From Merluccius polli (lineage: Eukaryota; Chordata; Actinopteri; Gadiformes; Merlucciidae), in assembly GCA_030340625.1 (NCBI GenBank), contig JAOPHQ010003984.1:1-64000 (forward strand): a stretch of DNA of 64,000 nucleotides. The letters run 5' to 3'. Positions 1 to 11,099 of this stretch are shown here, one piece after another; the stretch's first letter is position 1, and every line of letters begins with the position of its first letter. The notes below the pieces were generated by a model that made no database searches, was not told where the DNA came from, and worked only from the letters and a program-made list of their open reading frames with translations. Position numbers and translations under genes: made by a program.

Positions 1-754
1 ATTATAGATACCTTTTTTTTTTTTAATCCTTTTTTATTTTATCCTTATTGCATTCATTATTTAGTGTCTTGTGTATACCTGTAATGTTATGCTGGCTGCT
101 ACATTTAAATTTCCCAGCTTGGGATCAATAAAGTATCTATCTACCCGCCTGTTGTCGGCCTGGCCGTTTGCCATTGCCTTTTATTTAATAAATTCCCTGT
201 CTTTCATCCCGTCTCCGCCTCCCTATGTTCAGCGTTTGGGTCCACACATCCCGTTCCCTAACAACAAACGAAAATAGAAAATCAAATATAATTTACAATA
301 CTGTGCCAAACATTGCAAGAATGCGATTTATGGGATGGCCAATCCCAATCTTGATTGTTATTGCTTTACGTGGTTTTATGTAATGCATGTAAGCCAGCTC
401 CTTTAGGTGCATGTTATGCCAATTGCAACGTTTTGGGTGCGCCATGTTTGGTTTCATGTGATATAGGCCGTCTCACCCACGGTTTTCATTGCCTGAAGAT
501 CCGATGGGATTGAAACGTTGCCTTGTTTTTAAATAAATGTCATTCAGGAGCATTGTCTTGGGATGTGCGCACAACTCCTCTTTAAGACGCCATTACACAA
601 TTGTGTCAACATTTATCTGAGTAAGAGCATTCACAGTATGTTAACCCAATGCGCCGTCTACTCTTTATAATGGCTATGGTCATCATGTTGCCACCTAGTC
701 GATTACGTTTGTCCGCCAACATTAGTTTATAGAGTCCCATTAAGCTTGACCCCC
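1..754 (+). repeat. Composite tandem repeat, copy A (3' part)
   Basis: This is the right-hand part of a repeat unit whose next copy lies 2698 bp downstream; positions 1-754 match 2699-3452 almost base for base. It holds an AATAAAGTATCTATCTACC element-tail motif near 128, a CTGA..GAAAC hairpin motif near 492-525, and a terminal motif AAGCTTGACCCCC at 742-754. The hairpin motif has lost the TGA triplet that copies C and D keep. No coding region is credible here: the short ORFs recur as translations of conserved noncoding repeat. Confidence 0.8.
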
Positions 755-2217
755 ACATCGCTGCATGCAGCTATATTTATTGTTTTCCTGCCATTGGAGT
801 CTATGGCAGCCCATCGAACCCCAGATCAAAAAGTAATGAAATTTGGCACAATGATTCAAGACAGTCCCATAAGCCCGTACAGCAAATTTGAGGTCGCTAG
901 CCCATGAACTCTAGCGCCACCAACAGGTCAAAGTTGGACATGCATTCATGTTCATAACTTTTGACCCATTCATCCAATATTCACAAACAAGGTATCATTG
1001 GAATCCTTGGGCCAAGCCGAGTCCAACGCACCCTATGACGTCATTTTGCGTCATGATAGATTTTCCGCCATCTTGGTTTATGTTAAAAACCTTCAAAATG
1101 TTTCACACATCACAAATTTTGTCTAATAATCTCCAAACTTGGCACATATGTTGATCAGACCATGCCTCACAAAAGCTATCGAACAGATTTTTCAAATTCA
1201 AAACCGTTTGGCCGCAACAGCCAATCAAATTTGACCACGAAGCCGCCAAACAGGAAGTAAGCCAATTTCTCAACAGCCCTTTGACATATCATAACCAAAC
1301 TTGGTACATAGACCCATGACATCATCATGGGGACGCTCAGTGAATTTGGTGACCTTTGACCTCTAGCGGGCGCTGTTATTAACCAATATGTGTTTTACCT
1401 TCTCTCTCTTCACATGAGTATATTTCAAACAAATGTTCAATGTCTGGTGATACTGTCAGACCTCCCCATATAGCTAATGAATTATTTTTCATGGAAACAT
1501 CAGAATTTGGCCACCATGTTGAAAGATGTCAAAATCAATAGTACCTATCCACAGGCCACAAATTATGTCGAATCATCATGAAACTTGCCATATATGATCT
1601 TCAGACCAAGCTGAACACATGTGTTAAACAGCTTTTTCAAATTCAAAACCGTTTGGCCGTGACAGCCAATCAACAAGACAGCGAAGCCGTCAAATACGAA
1701 GTCAGCCTGTTTCTCAGCAACTCTTTAACATATCATAGCCAAACTTGGTATATAGACTCATGACAGTGTGTTAAATAAAACTAATAACATATCAAAAATA
1801 TTCAATCATTATGTCAATCTGACATACAGCATACAATCAGAACACTACTGTACTTCTGTTACGCCACGTCCTGCTACACGGTCCAACACTCCCATCTAGT
1901 GGCCGATTGTCGCTACTGATGAGCATTCCCCCAACACACCTGTTTGCAATCGGCAATCACCATGCCCTACTTAAGCCGATGCCAGTTCGTGCTTTGCTTT
2001 CCCCAACCTCGGTCCCTGCCTGCCGGACTACCTGCCTGTTGCTGAACCCTGTTGCCGACGCTGCCTGCCGGACTACCCGCCTGTTGCCGACGCCACCTGC
2101 CTGACTACTAAATGCGTAACTGTACTTGTTTTACCCTTCATTTATTTCTTAGTTATTTATTTTTTACATTGAATATTGCACCTTATGCTTGACTGCAGAC
2201 CTTTTTTGCACCTATTA

Positions 2218-2290
2218 TGTAAAGCGCATTGAGTTGCCATTGTGTATGAAATGCGCTATATAAATAAAGCTGCCTTGCCTTGCCTTGCAC
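2218..2290 (+). repeat. L2-like 3' tail with CCTTG repeats
   Basis: The motif TGTAAAGCGCATTGAGT followed by GCGCTATATAAATAAAGC and a short CCTTG repeat is the 3' end typical of fish L2 LINEs and of SINEs that borrow that tail. Equivalent segments occur in copies C (about 4912-4984) and D (about 7989-8062). No L2 coding sequence is attached, so this is only the tail, carried as part of the composite unit. Confidence 0.65.
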
Positions 2291-2355
2291 CTATATGTTT
2301 CACATTGAACACTGTAGAGATTGTGTATATATATAGTCTTCTGTGTATTGTATAT

Positions 2356-2696
2356 TGTGGCGATCACGGCCAGGTGTGGCGGCCATGCCCCCTATGGGCG
2401 CAAGGGGTTCTGGGGGTGCAACCTGGTGGGGTTTTGACATTATCGGTGCCCCGGAATCCCTGTGGGGTTGGTGGTTGGGGATTAATTGTGTGTCATTGTG
2501 TGTGTGTTTCCATATATGCAGTGTTTTGTTATGACCGTGGGTGAGTGTTTGTTCTGATCGTCAGGTGTGCCGTGTTTCTGTCTGTGTGGGTGTGTCTAAA
2601 TAAAGGCAACTCCCGGGGTCGTGCGGTGTATGGGGCACGGGAGTTGCGTAACATAAACCTGGGCTCCTGTCTCACTACTTCCTTGCCGTCGCCACA
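2356..2696 (+). mobile_element. Solo LTR in copy B
   Basis: The segment starts TGTGGCGATCACGG and ends GTCGCCACA, so it has TG..CA ends with an 8-bp inverted match, and holds an AATAAAG polyadenylation-type motif. It is flanked by ATAT on both sides. Copy D has the uninterrupted site GTATATTATAG at about 8116-8126, which is what the site should look like before insertion. No internal retrotransposon sequence is present, so it is a solo LTR left by LTR-LTR recombination. The parent family is unknown. Confidence 0.75.
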
Positions 2697-5046
2697 ATAT
2701 TATAGATACCTTTTTTTTTTTTTATCCTTTTTTATTTTATCCTTATTGCATTCATTATTTAGTGTCTTGTGTATACCTGTAATGTTATGCTGGCTGCTAC
2801 ATTTAAATTTCCCAGCTTGGGATCAATAAAGTATCTATCTACCCGCCTGTTGTCGGCCTGGCCGTTTGCCATTGCCTTTTATTTAATAAATTCCCTGTCT
2901 TTCATCCCGTCTCCGCCTCCCTATGTTCAGCGTTTGGGTCCACACATCCCGTTCCCTAACAACAAACGAAAATAGAAAATCAAATATAATTTACAATACT
3001 GTGCCAAACATTGCAAGAATGCAATTTATGGGATGGCCAATCCCAATCTTGATTGTTATTGCTTTACGTGGTTTTATGTAATGCATGTAAGCCAGCTCCT
3101 TTAGGTGCATGTTATGCCAATTGCAACGTTTTGGGTGCGCCATGTTTGGTTTCATGTGATATAGGCCGTCTCACCCACGGTTTTCATTGCCTGAAGATCC
3201 GATGGGATTGAAACGTTGCCTTGTTTTTAAATAAATGTCATTCAGGAGCATTGTCTTGGGATGTGCGCACAACTCCTCTTTAAGACGCCATTACACAATT
3301 GTGTCAACATTTATCTGAGTAAGAGCATTCACAGTATGTTAACCCAATGCGCCGTCTACTCTTTATAATGGCTATGGTCATCATGTTGCCACCTAGTCGA
3401 TTACGTTTGTCCGCCAACATTAGTTTATAGAGTCCCATTAAGCTTGACCCCCACATCGCTGCATGCAGCTATATTTATTGTTTTCCTGCCATTGGAGTCT
3501 ATGGCAGCCCATCGAACCCCAGATCAAAAAGTAATGAAATTTGGCACACTGATTCAAGACAGTCCCATAAGCCCGTACAGCAAATTTGAGGTCGCTAGCC
3601 CATGAACTCTAGCGCCACCAACAGGTCAAAGTTGGACATGCATTCATGTTCATAACTTTTGACCCATTCATCCAATATTCACAAACAAGGTATCATTGGA
3701 ATCCTTGGGCCAAGCCGAGTCCAACGCACCCTATGGCGTCATTTTGCGTCATGATAGATTTTCCGCCATCTTGGTTTATGTCCAAAACCTTCAAAATGTT
3801 TCACACCCCACAAATCTTGCACAATCATCTCGAAACTTGGCACATATCAGACCATGCCTCACAAAAGTTATTCAAAAGAGTTTTGAATTTCGAAACCGTT
3901 TGGCCGCGACAGCCAATCAAATTCGACCACGAACCCGCCAAACAGGAAGTAAGCCAATTTCTCAGCAGCCCTTTGACACATCATAACCAAACTTGCTACA
4001 TAGACCCATGACATCATCATGGGGACACTCATAAAATGTGGTGACCTTTGACCTCTAGCGGGCGCTGTTATTAACCAATATGTGTTTTAACTCCTCTCTC
4101 TTCACATGAGTATATTTCAAACAAATGTTCAATGTCTGGTGATACTGTCAGACCTCCCCATATAGCTCATGAATTATTTTTCATGGAAACATCAGAATTT
4201 TGCCACCATGTTGAAAGATGTCAAAATCAATAGTACCTATCCACAGGCCACAAATTCTGTCGAATCTTCATGAAACTTGCCATATATGATCTTCAGACCA
4301 AGCTGAACACATGTGTCAAACGGCTTTTTCAAATTCAAAACCGTTTGGCCGTGACAGCCAATCAACCAGACGGCGAAGCCGCCAAATAGGAAGTCAGCCT
4401 GTTTCTCAGCAACTCTTTAACATATCATAGCCAAACTTGGTATATAGACTCATGACAGTGTGTTAAATAAAATTAATAACATATCAAAAATATTCAATCA
4501 TTATGTCAATCTGACATACAGCATACAATCACAACACTACTGTACTTCTGTTACGCCACGTCCTGCTACACGGTCAAACACTCCCATCTAGTGGCCGATT
4601 GTCGCTACTGATGAGCATTCCCCCAACACACCTGTTTGCAATCGGCAATCACCATGCCCTACTTAAGCCGATGCCAGTTCGTGCTTTGCTTTCCCCGACC
4701 TCGGTCCCTGCCTGCCTGTTGCTGAACCCTGTTGCCGAACCCTGTTGCCGACGCTGCCTGCCGGACTACCCGCCTGTTGCCAACGCCGCCTGCCTGACTA
4801 CTAAATACGTAACTGTACTTGTTTTAGCCTTCATTTATTTCTTAGTTATTTATTCTTTACATTGAATATTGCACCTTATGCTTGACTGCAGACCTTTTTT
4901 GTACCTATTATGTAAAGCGCAATGAGTTGCCATTGTGTATGAAATGCGCTATATAAATAAAGCTGCCTTGCCTTGCCTTGCACCTATATGTTTCACATTG
5001 AACACTGTAGAGATTGTGTATATATAGTCTTCTGTGTATTGTATAT

Positions 5047-5379
5047 TGTGGCGATCACGGCCAGGTGTGGCGGCCATGCCCCCTATGGGCGCAAGGGGTT
5101 CTGGGGGTGCAACCTGGTGGGGTTTTGACATTATCGGCGCCCCGGAATCCCTGTGGGGTTGGTGGTTGGGGATTAATTGTGTCATTGTGTGTGTTTCCAT
5201 ATATGCAGTGTTTTGTTATGACCGTGGGTGAGTGTTTGTTCTGATCGTCAGGTGTGCCGTGTTTCTGTGTGGGTGTGTCTAAATAAAGGTAACTCCCGGG
5301 GTCGTGTGGTGTATGGGGCACGGGAGTTGCGTAACCTAAACCTGGGCTCCTGTCTCACTCCTTCCTTGCCGTCGCCACA
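5047..5379 (+). mobile_element. Solo LTR in copy C
   Basis: Same LTR as in copy B (TGTGGCGATC to GTCGCCACA), at the orthologous place in the unit and with the same ATAT flanks. The two LTRs differ by a few substitutions and short indels, for example a lost GTGT step near 5180. Sharing the insertion point shows that the LTR entered before B and C were duplicated. Confidence 0.72.
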
Positions 5380-5870
5380 ATATTATAGATACCTTTTTTT
5401 ATCCTTTTTATTTTATCCTTATTGCATTTATTATTTAGTGTCTTGTGTCTACTTGTAATGTTATGCTGGCTGCTACATTTAAATTTCCCAGCTTGGGATC
5501 AATAAAGTACATACATCTACCCGCCTGTTGCTGACTACCGCCGGCCTAGCCTGGCCGTTTGCCATTGCCTTTTATTTAATAAATTCCCTGTCTTTCATCC
5601 CGTCTCCGCCTCCCTATGTTCAGCATTTGGGTCCACACATCCTGTTCCCTAACAACAAACGAAAATAGAAAATCAAATATAATTTACAATACTGTGCCAA
5701 ACATTGCAAGAATGCGATTTATGGGATGGCCAATCTTGATTGTTATTGCTTTACGTGGTTTTATGTAATGCATGTAAGCCAGCTCCTTTAGGTGCATGTT
5801 ATGCCAATTGCAACGTTTTGGGTGCGCCCTGTTTGGTTTCATGTGATATAGGCTGTCTCACCCACTGTTT

Positions 5871-5945
5871 TCATTGCCTGATGAAGATCCGATGGGATTG
5901 AAACGTTGCCTTGTTTTTAAATAAATGTCATTCTGGAGCAGGAGC
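5871..5945 (+). other. Hammerhead-like hairpin motif (partial)
   Basis: CTGATGA (5878-5884) is followed by a hairpin GATCC-GATG-GGATT and then GAAAC (5900-5904). Downstream, ACGTT can pair with AATGT across a 15-nt loop and ends on a GTC triplet. This order (CUGAUGA, stem II, GAAA, stem III, GUC) is the hammerhead ribozyme layout. I could not find convincing stem I pairing on the outer sides, so activity is doubtful. Copy D has the same core at 8626-8651, and the inverted copy has it on the minus strand at 30165-30191; copies A and B lost TGA from the core. Confidence 0.35.
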
Positions 5946-6130
5946 ATAAACATTGTCTTGGAATGTGCGCACAACTCCTCTTTAAGATGCCATTACACAA
6001 TTGTGTCAACATTTATTTGAGTAAGAGCATTCACAGTATGTTCACTTCATCCAGATGGTAATTGTGATTGCACCACAGATAAATTAAGACCCAGTCAGTC
6101 AATGGTAGAAAAAAATCAGGAAGAGTTTAC

Positions 6131-6445
6131 AGCCGCGGACTCCGCGGTTAAACCGCGGATCGGGCGGATGACCTTACGAAAAATAATATTTTAATTCAAT
6201 TCGGGCGGGTGGCGGTTGAACCAATCAAATGAAAAGATATATATAAGTTATATTGTTACTTGCATCCGATAAAAACGAGCACACTTTTTTTTCTCGCGTC
6301 AGCAGCGCCCGTGGATGGCGGGCGGGTGCGGTTTTGAAATTGGTCAAAACGTTGGTACGGATGATGAGTTTTGTGATGCGGTTGCGGATACAATAATAGC
6401 CCATCTCTCTAGGTGGGGGTGCGTGATCATATCTCAGTCGACCTT
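6131..6445. other. Unclassified block unique to copy C
   Basis: This stretch begins with CAGCCGCGGACTCCGCGG, a GC-rich self-complementary start, and runs through AT-rich sequence and a TCGCGTCAGCAGCGCCCGTGG segment before rejoining the unit near GAGTCCCATT. The start resembles the end of a hAT transposon, but I could not find a matching inverted end or target duplication. No protein is recognisable. Confidence 0.4.
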
Positions 6446-6473
6446 CAGTCGAGTCCCATTCTGCTTGACACCC

Positions 6474-9269
6474 ACATCACTGCTTGCAGTTATATTTGGG
6501 GGTCAAGCAGCGAAGCTGCAGACACCCATTGTTTTCGTACTGTTTCCTATTATTATTATCCTGCCATTGGAGTCTATGGCAACCCATAGAACCCCATGGT
6601 TTAGAGTTGTGAAATTTGGCACACTGATTCAGGACAGTCCCATAAGCCCTCACAGCAAATTTGAGGTCGCTAGCCCATGAGCTCTAGCGCCACCAACAGG
6701 TCAAAGTTGGACATGCATTCATGTTCATAACTTTTGACTCATTCATCCAATATTCACAAACAAGGTATCATTGGAATCCTTGGGCCAAGCCGAGTTCAAC
6801 GCACCCTATGACGTCATTTTGCGCCATGATGGATTTTCCGCCATCTTGGTTTATGTTAAAAACCTTCAAAATGTTTCACACATCACAAATTTTGTCTAAT
6901 AATCTCCAAACTTGGCACATATGTTGATCAGACCATGCCTCACAAAAGCTATCGAACAGATTTTTCAAATTCAAAACCGTTTGGCCGCAACAGCCAATCA
7001 AATTTGACCACGAAGCCGCCAAACAGGAAGTAAGCCAATTTCTCAACAGCCCTTTGACATATCATAACCAAACTTGGTACATAGACCCATGACATCATCA
7101 TGGGGACGCTCAATGAATTTGGTGACCTTTGACCTCTAGCGGGCGCTGTTATTAACCAATATGTGTTTTACCTTCTCTCTCTTCACATGAGTATATTTCA
7201 AACAAATGTTCAATGTCTGGTGATACTGTCAGACCTCCCCATATAGCTCACGAATTATTTTTCATGGAAACATCAGAATTTGGCCACCGTGTTGAAAGAT
7301 GTCAAAATCAATAGTACCTATCCACAGGCCACAAATTCTGTCGAATCATCATGAAACTTGCCATATATGATCTTTAGACCAAGCTGAACACGTGTTAAAC
7401 AGCTTTTTCAAATTCAAAACCGTTTGGCCGTGACAGCCAATCAACAAGACAGCGATGCCGCCAAATACGAAGTCAGCCTGTTTCTCAGCAACTCTTTAAC
7501 ATATCATAGTCAAACTTGGTATATAGACTCATGACAGTGTGTTAAATAAAACTAATAACATATAAAAAATATTCAATCATTATGTCAATCTGACATACAG
7601 CATACAATCAGAACACTACTGTACTTCTGTTACGCCACGTCCTGCTACACGGTCCAACACTCCCATCTAGTGGCCGATTGTCGCTACTGATGAGCATTCC
7701 CCCAACACACCTGTTTGCAATCGGCAATCACCATGCCCTACTTAAGCCGATGCCAGTTCGTGCTTTGCTTTCCCCAACCTCGGTCCCTGCCTGCCGGACT
7801 ACCCGCCTGTTGCTGAACCCTGTTGCCGACGCTGCCTGCCGGACTGCTCGCCTGTTGCCGAGCCATCGCCTGCCTAACTACTAAATACGTAACTGTACTT
7901 GTTTTAGCCTTCATTTATTTCTTAGTTATTTATTCTTTACATTGAGTATTGCACCTTATGCTTGACTGCAGACCTTTTTTGCACCTTGTATGTAAAGCGC
8001 ATTGAGTTGCCATTGTGTATGAAATGCGCTATATAAATAAAGCTGCCTTGCCTTGCCTTGCACCTATGTTTCACATTGAACACTGTAGAGATTGTATACA
8101 GAGTCTTCTGTGTATTGTATATTATAGATACCTTTTTTTATTTTATCCTTATTGCATTTATTATTTAGTGTCTACTTGTAATGTTATGCTGGCTGCTACA
8201 TTTAAATTTCCCAGCTTGGGATCAATAAAGTACATATCCATCTACCTACCCGCCTGTTGCCGACCCATCGCCTGACTATTGCCGGACTAGCCTGGCCGTT
8301 TGCCATTGCCTTTTATTTAATAAATTCCCTGTCTTTCACCCCGTCTCCGCCTCCCTATGTTCAGCGTTTGGGTCCACACATCCCATTCCCTAACAACAAA
8401 CGAAAATAGAAAATCAAATATAATTTACAATACTGTGCCAACATTGCAAGAATGCGATTTATGGGATGGCCAATCCCAATCTTGATTTTGTTATTGCTTC
8501 ACGTGGTTTTATGTAATGCATGTAAGCCAGCTCCTTTAGGTGCATGTTATGCCAATTGCAACGTTTTGGGTGCGCCCTGTTTGGTTTCATGTGATATAGG
8601 CTGTCTCACCCACTGTTTTCATTGCCTGATGAAGATCCAATGGGATTGAAACGTTGCCTTGTTTTTAAATAAATGTCATTCTGGAGCAGGAGCATAAACA
8701 TTGTCTTGGGATGTGCGCACAACTCCTCTTTAAGACGCCATTACACAATTGTGTCAACATTTATTTGAGTAAGAGCATTCACAGTATGTTCACTTCATCC
8801 TGATGGTAATTGTGATTGCACCACAGATAAATTAAGACCCAGTCAGTCATGCTAGAAAAAAATCAGGAAGAGTTTAATTGTGGTTATTACCAAGAGATGG
8901 ACAGCATAGTTTCTCTTAATCCACTCTAAATAAACAAGCAAATAGACAGGGTTTAAACATAATGATAGGTGGTCAAAGTTAAATACAAGTTGCACTGAAT
9001 GTTTGCATATGAAACAGTGGCAAAATAACAACCAAACATGCCCTTATTGTAAAAGTCCACACTGACTCAGAGTAGATGTAGGCATCTTGTGTCTTCTGCT
9101 GCCACACAACTAGGAGTATGGCAGCTCCAAAATGGCGGCCGCATTTCATTCTCCCAGCACCCAATGCGCCGTCTACTCTTTATAATGGCTATGGTCATCA
9201 TGTAGCCACCTAGTCGATTACGTTTGTCCACCAAAATTAGTTTATAGAGTCCCATTAAGCTTGACCCCC
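6474..9269 (+). repeat. Composite tandem repeat, copy D
   Basis: A unit with both ends: GGGGGTCAAGCAGCGAAGC at about 6498 and AAGCTTGACCCCC at 9257-9269, so the termini are inverted (GGGGGTCAAGC / GCTTGACCCCC). It carries the L2-like tail (7989-8062), the empty LTR site (about 8119), the hairpin motif (8626-8651) and about 340 bp (8795-9165) missing from copies A and B. Those 340 bp match the two ends of the much longer internal region of the inverted copy at 27.5-30.0 kb. Noncoding. Confidence 0.72.
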
Positions 9270-9296
9270 ACATCGCTGCATGCAGCTATATTTATT

Positions 9297-9466
9297 GGGG
9301 GTCAAGCAGCGAAGCTGCAGACACCCATTGTTTTCGTTAGTTTTCCTATTATTATTGGGGGTCATGCAGCGAAGCTGCAGACACCCATTGTTTTCGTTAG
9401 TTTTCCTATTATTATTGGGGGTCAAGCAGCGAAGCTGCAGACACCCATTGTTTTCGTTAGTTTTCC

Positions 9467-9476
<10 letters not shown>
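9297..9476 (+). repeat. Three 60-bp tandem copies of the unit terminus
   Basis: The 60-bp block starting GGGGGTCAAGCAGCGAAGC and ending in TTATTATT occurs three times (9297, 9357, 9417). The second copy has a single change, CAAGC to CATGC. An ATT microsatellite follows to about 9501. The ORFs on both strands through here are translations of this repeat. Confidence 0.9.
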
Positions 9477-9503
<27 letters not shown>

Positions 9504-10309
9504 TTTCTGCCATTGGAGTCTATGGCAGCCCATAGAACCCCAGTGTTAAGAGTGGTGAAATTTGGCACACTGATTCAAGACAGTCCCATAAGCCCTCACA
9601 GCAAATTTGAGGTCGCTAGCCCATGAGCTCTACCGCCACCAACAGGTCAAAGTTGGACATGCATTCATGTTCATAACTTTTGACCCATTCATCCAATATT
9701 CACAATCAAGGTATCATTGGAATCCTTGGGCCAAGCCGAGTCCAACGCCCCTATGACTTCATTATTTGCTATGATGGATTTTCCGCCATCTTGGTTTATA
9801 ATAAAAACCTTCTAAATGTTTCACACCTCACATACTTTGTCTAATCATCTCCAAACTTGGCACATATGTTGATCAGACCATGCCTCACAAAAACTATTGA
9901 ACAGATTTTTCATATTCAAAACCGTTTGGCCGCAACAGCCAATCAAATTTGACCACGAAGCCGCCAAACAGGAAGTAAGCCAATTTATCAACAGCCCTTT
10001 GACATATCATAGCCAAACTTGGTATATAGACTCATGTGTTAAATAAAATTAATAACATATCAAAAATATTCAATCATTATGTCAATCTGACATACAGCAT
10101 ACAATCAGAACACTACTGTACTTCTGTTACGCCACGTCCTGCTACACGGTCCAACACTCCCATCTAGTGGCCGATTGTCGCTACTGATGAGCATTCCCCC
10201 CAACACACCTGTTTGCAATCGGCAATCACCATGCCCTACTTAAGCCGGGGATCTCCAACCAGCCGATGCCAGTTCGTGCTTTGCTTTCCCCAACCTCGGT
10301 CCAGTGATC

Positions 10310-10545
10310 CGATTACCCGCCTGTTGCCGAACCCTGCCTGCCTGACTACCTGCCTGTTGCCGAACCCTGCCTGCCTGACTACCCGCCTGTTGCTGAACCC
10401 TGTTGCCGAACCCTGCCTGCCTGACTACCCGCCTGTTACTGAACCCTGTTGCCGACCCCTGCCTGCCGGACTACCCGCCTGTTGCCGACCCCTGCCTGCC
10501 GGACTACCCGCCTGTTGCCGACCCATCGCCTGCCTGACCAAATGC
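10310..10545 (+). repeat. GC-rich minisatellite
   Basis: About seven copies of a 32-36-bp unit read as GACTACCCGCCTGTTGCCGA with variable CCCTGCCTGC linkers. Units vary in having one or two GAACCCTGTTGCCG blocks. The same array occurs with only two or three units in copies A-D and in a larger form on the opposite strand at 31330-31900. The repeated Pro-Leu-Thr-Arg reading frame is a by-product of the repeat. Confidence 0.85.
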
Positions 10546-11099
10546 GCTGTCTACTCTTTATAATGGCTATGGTCATCATGTAGCCACCTAGTCGATTACG
10601 TTTGTCCACCAAAATTAGTTTATAGAGTCCCATTAAAGGCCATGGTGCAGGTTTAATTTTCTAATGAATCTGCATATTTGCTTGTTGGTAATAAACATTT
10701 AAACTGTTATTCATTGTATTTGATGTTGTTGGGTATCACAAAACGTAATATAATACAAAAAAGTTGGTTTTTAGCCGTCTATATTTTAGCAGTTCGCGAT
10801 TGATTCTCATTTCCCCCACAATGCATTGCATGACGTCACATCGGGGAGACGACAGACCAAAGCCCGCCGTGAGACCATTGAGAGAGACGAGTAGAGAGAG
10901 GCTAGTAAGAGATTGTTCAGCAGATTATACAGATAAATACATATATATAGCCTAGATAGAGAGATAGATAGATAGACAGATAGATAGACAGCATAGAACG
11001 ATAGATAAATAGATACATGGAGAGAGATAGCCAGATAGCATAGCGTAGCATAGACAGATAGCGTAAATAGCTAGATAGCTACACCCTCGAACCGGTATA

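Larger units (their letters stand above)
755..3452 (+). repeat. Composite tandem repeat, copy B
   Basis: A complete unit of the array. It opens with the junction ACATCGCTGCATGCAGC and lacks the GGGGGTCAAGC start seen in copies D and E. In order it contains a long AT-rich noncoding block, a short GC-rich array (about 2010-2105), an L2-like tail (2218-2290), a solo LTR (2356-2696), a second element tail, the hairpin motif and the terminal AAGCTTGACCCCC. It matches copy C closely, including the LTR, so B and C are probably the most recent duplicates. I infer a noncoding TE-derived composite; the family is not identified. Confidence 0.75.
3453..6473 (+). repeat. Composite tandem repeat, copy C
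   Basis: Third unit. Its first 2.6 kb follows copy B, with the same solo LTR at 5047-5379. Its last part differs: it keeps the GTTCACTTCATCC segment near 6040 that B lacks, then enters a block (6131-6445) found in no other copy, and ends in a diverged terminus GCTTGACACCC. The hairpin motif at 5878-5904 is intact. I treat it as a member of the same array with a different internal deletion and an extra insertion. Confidence 0.7.

Noticed and set aside
948..7884. Recurring ORFs starting MFITFDPFIQY or MSLLMSIPPTH in each array copy
   Set aside because: They recur because the DNA repeats. Frames break differently between copies and no domain is recognisable.
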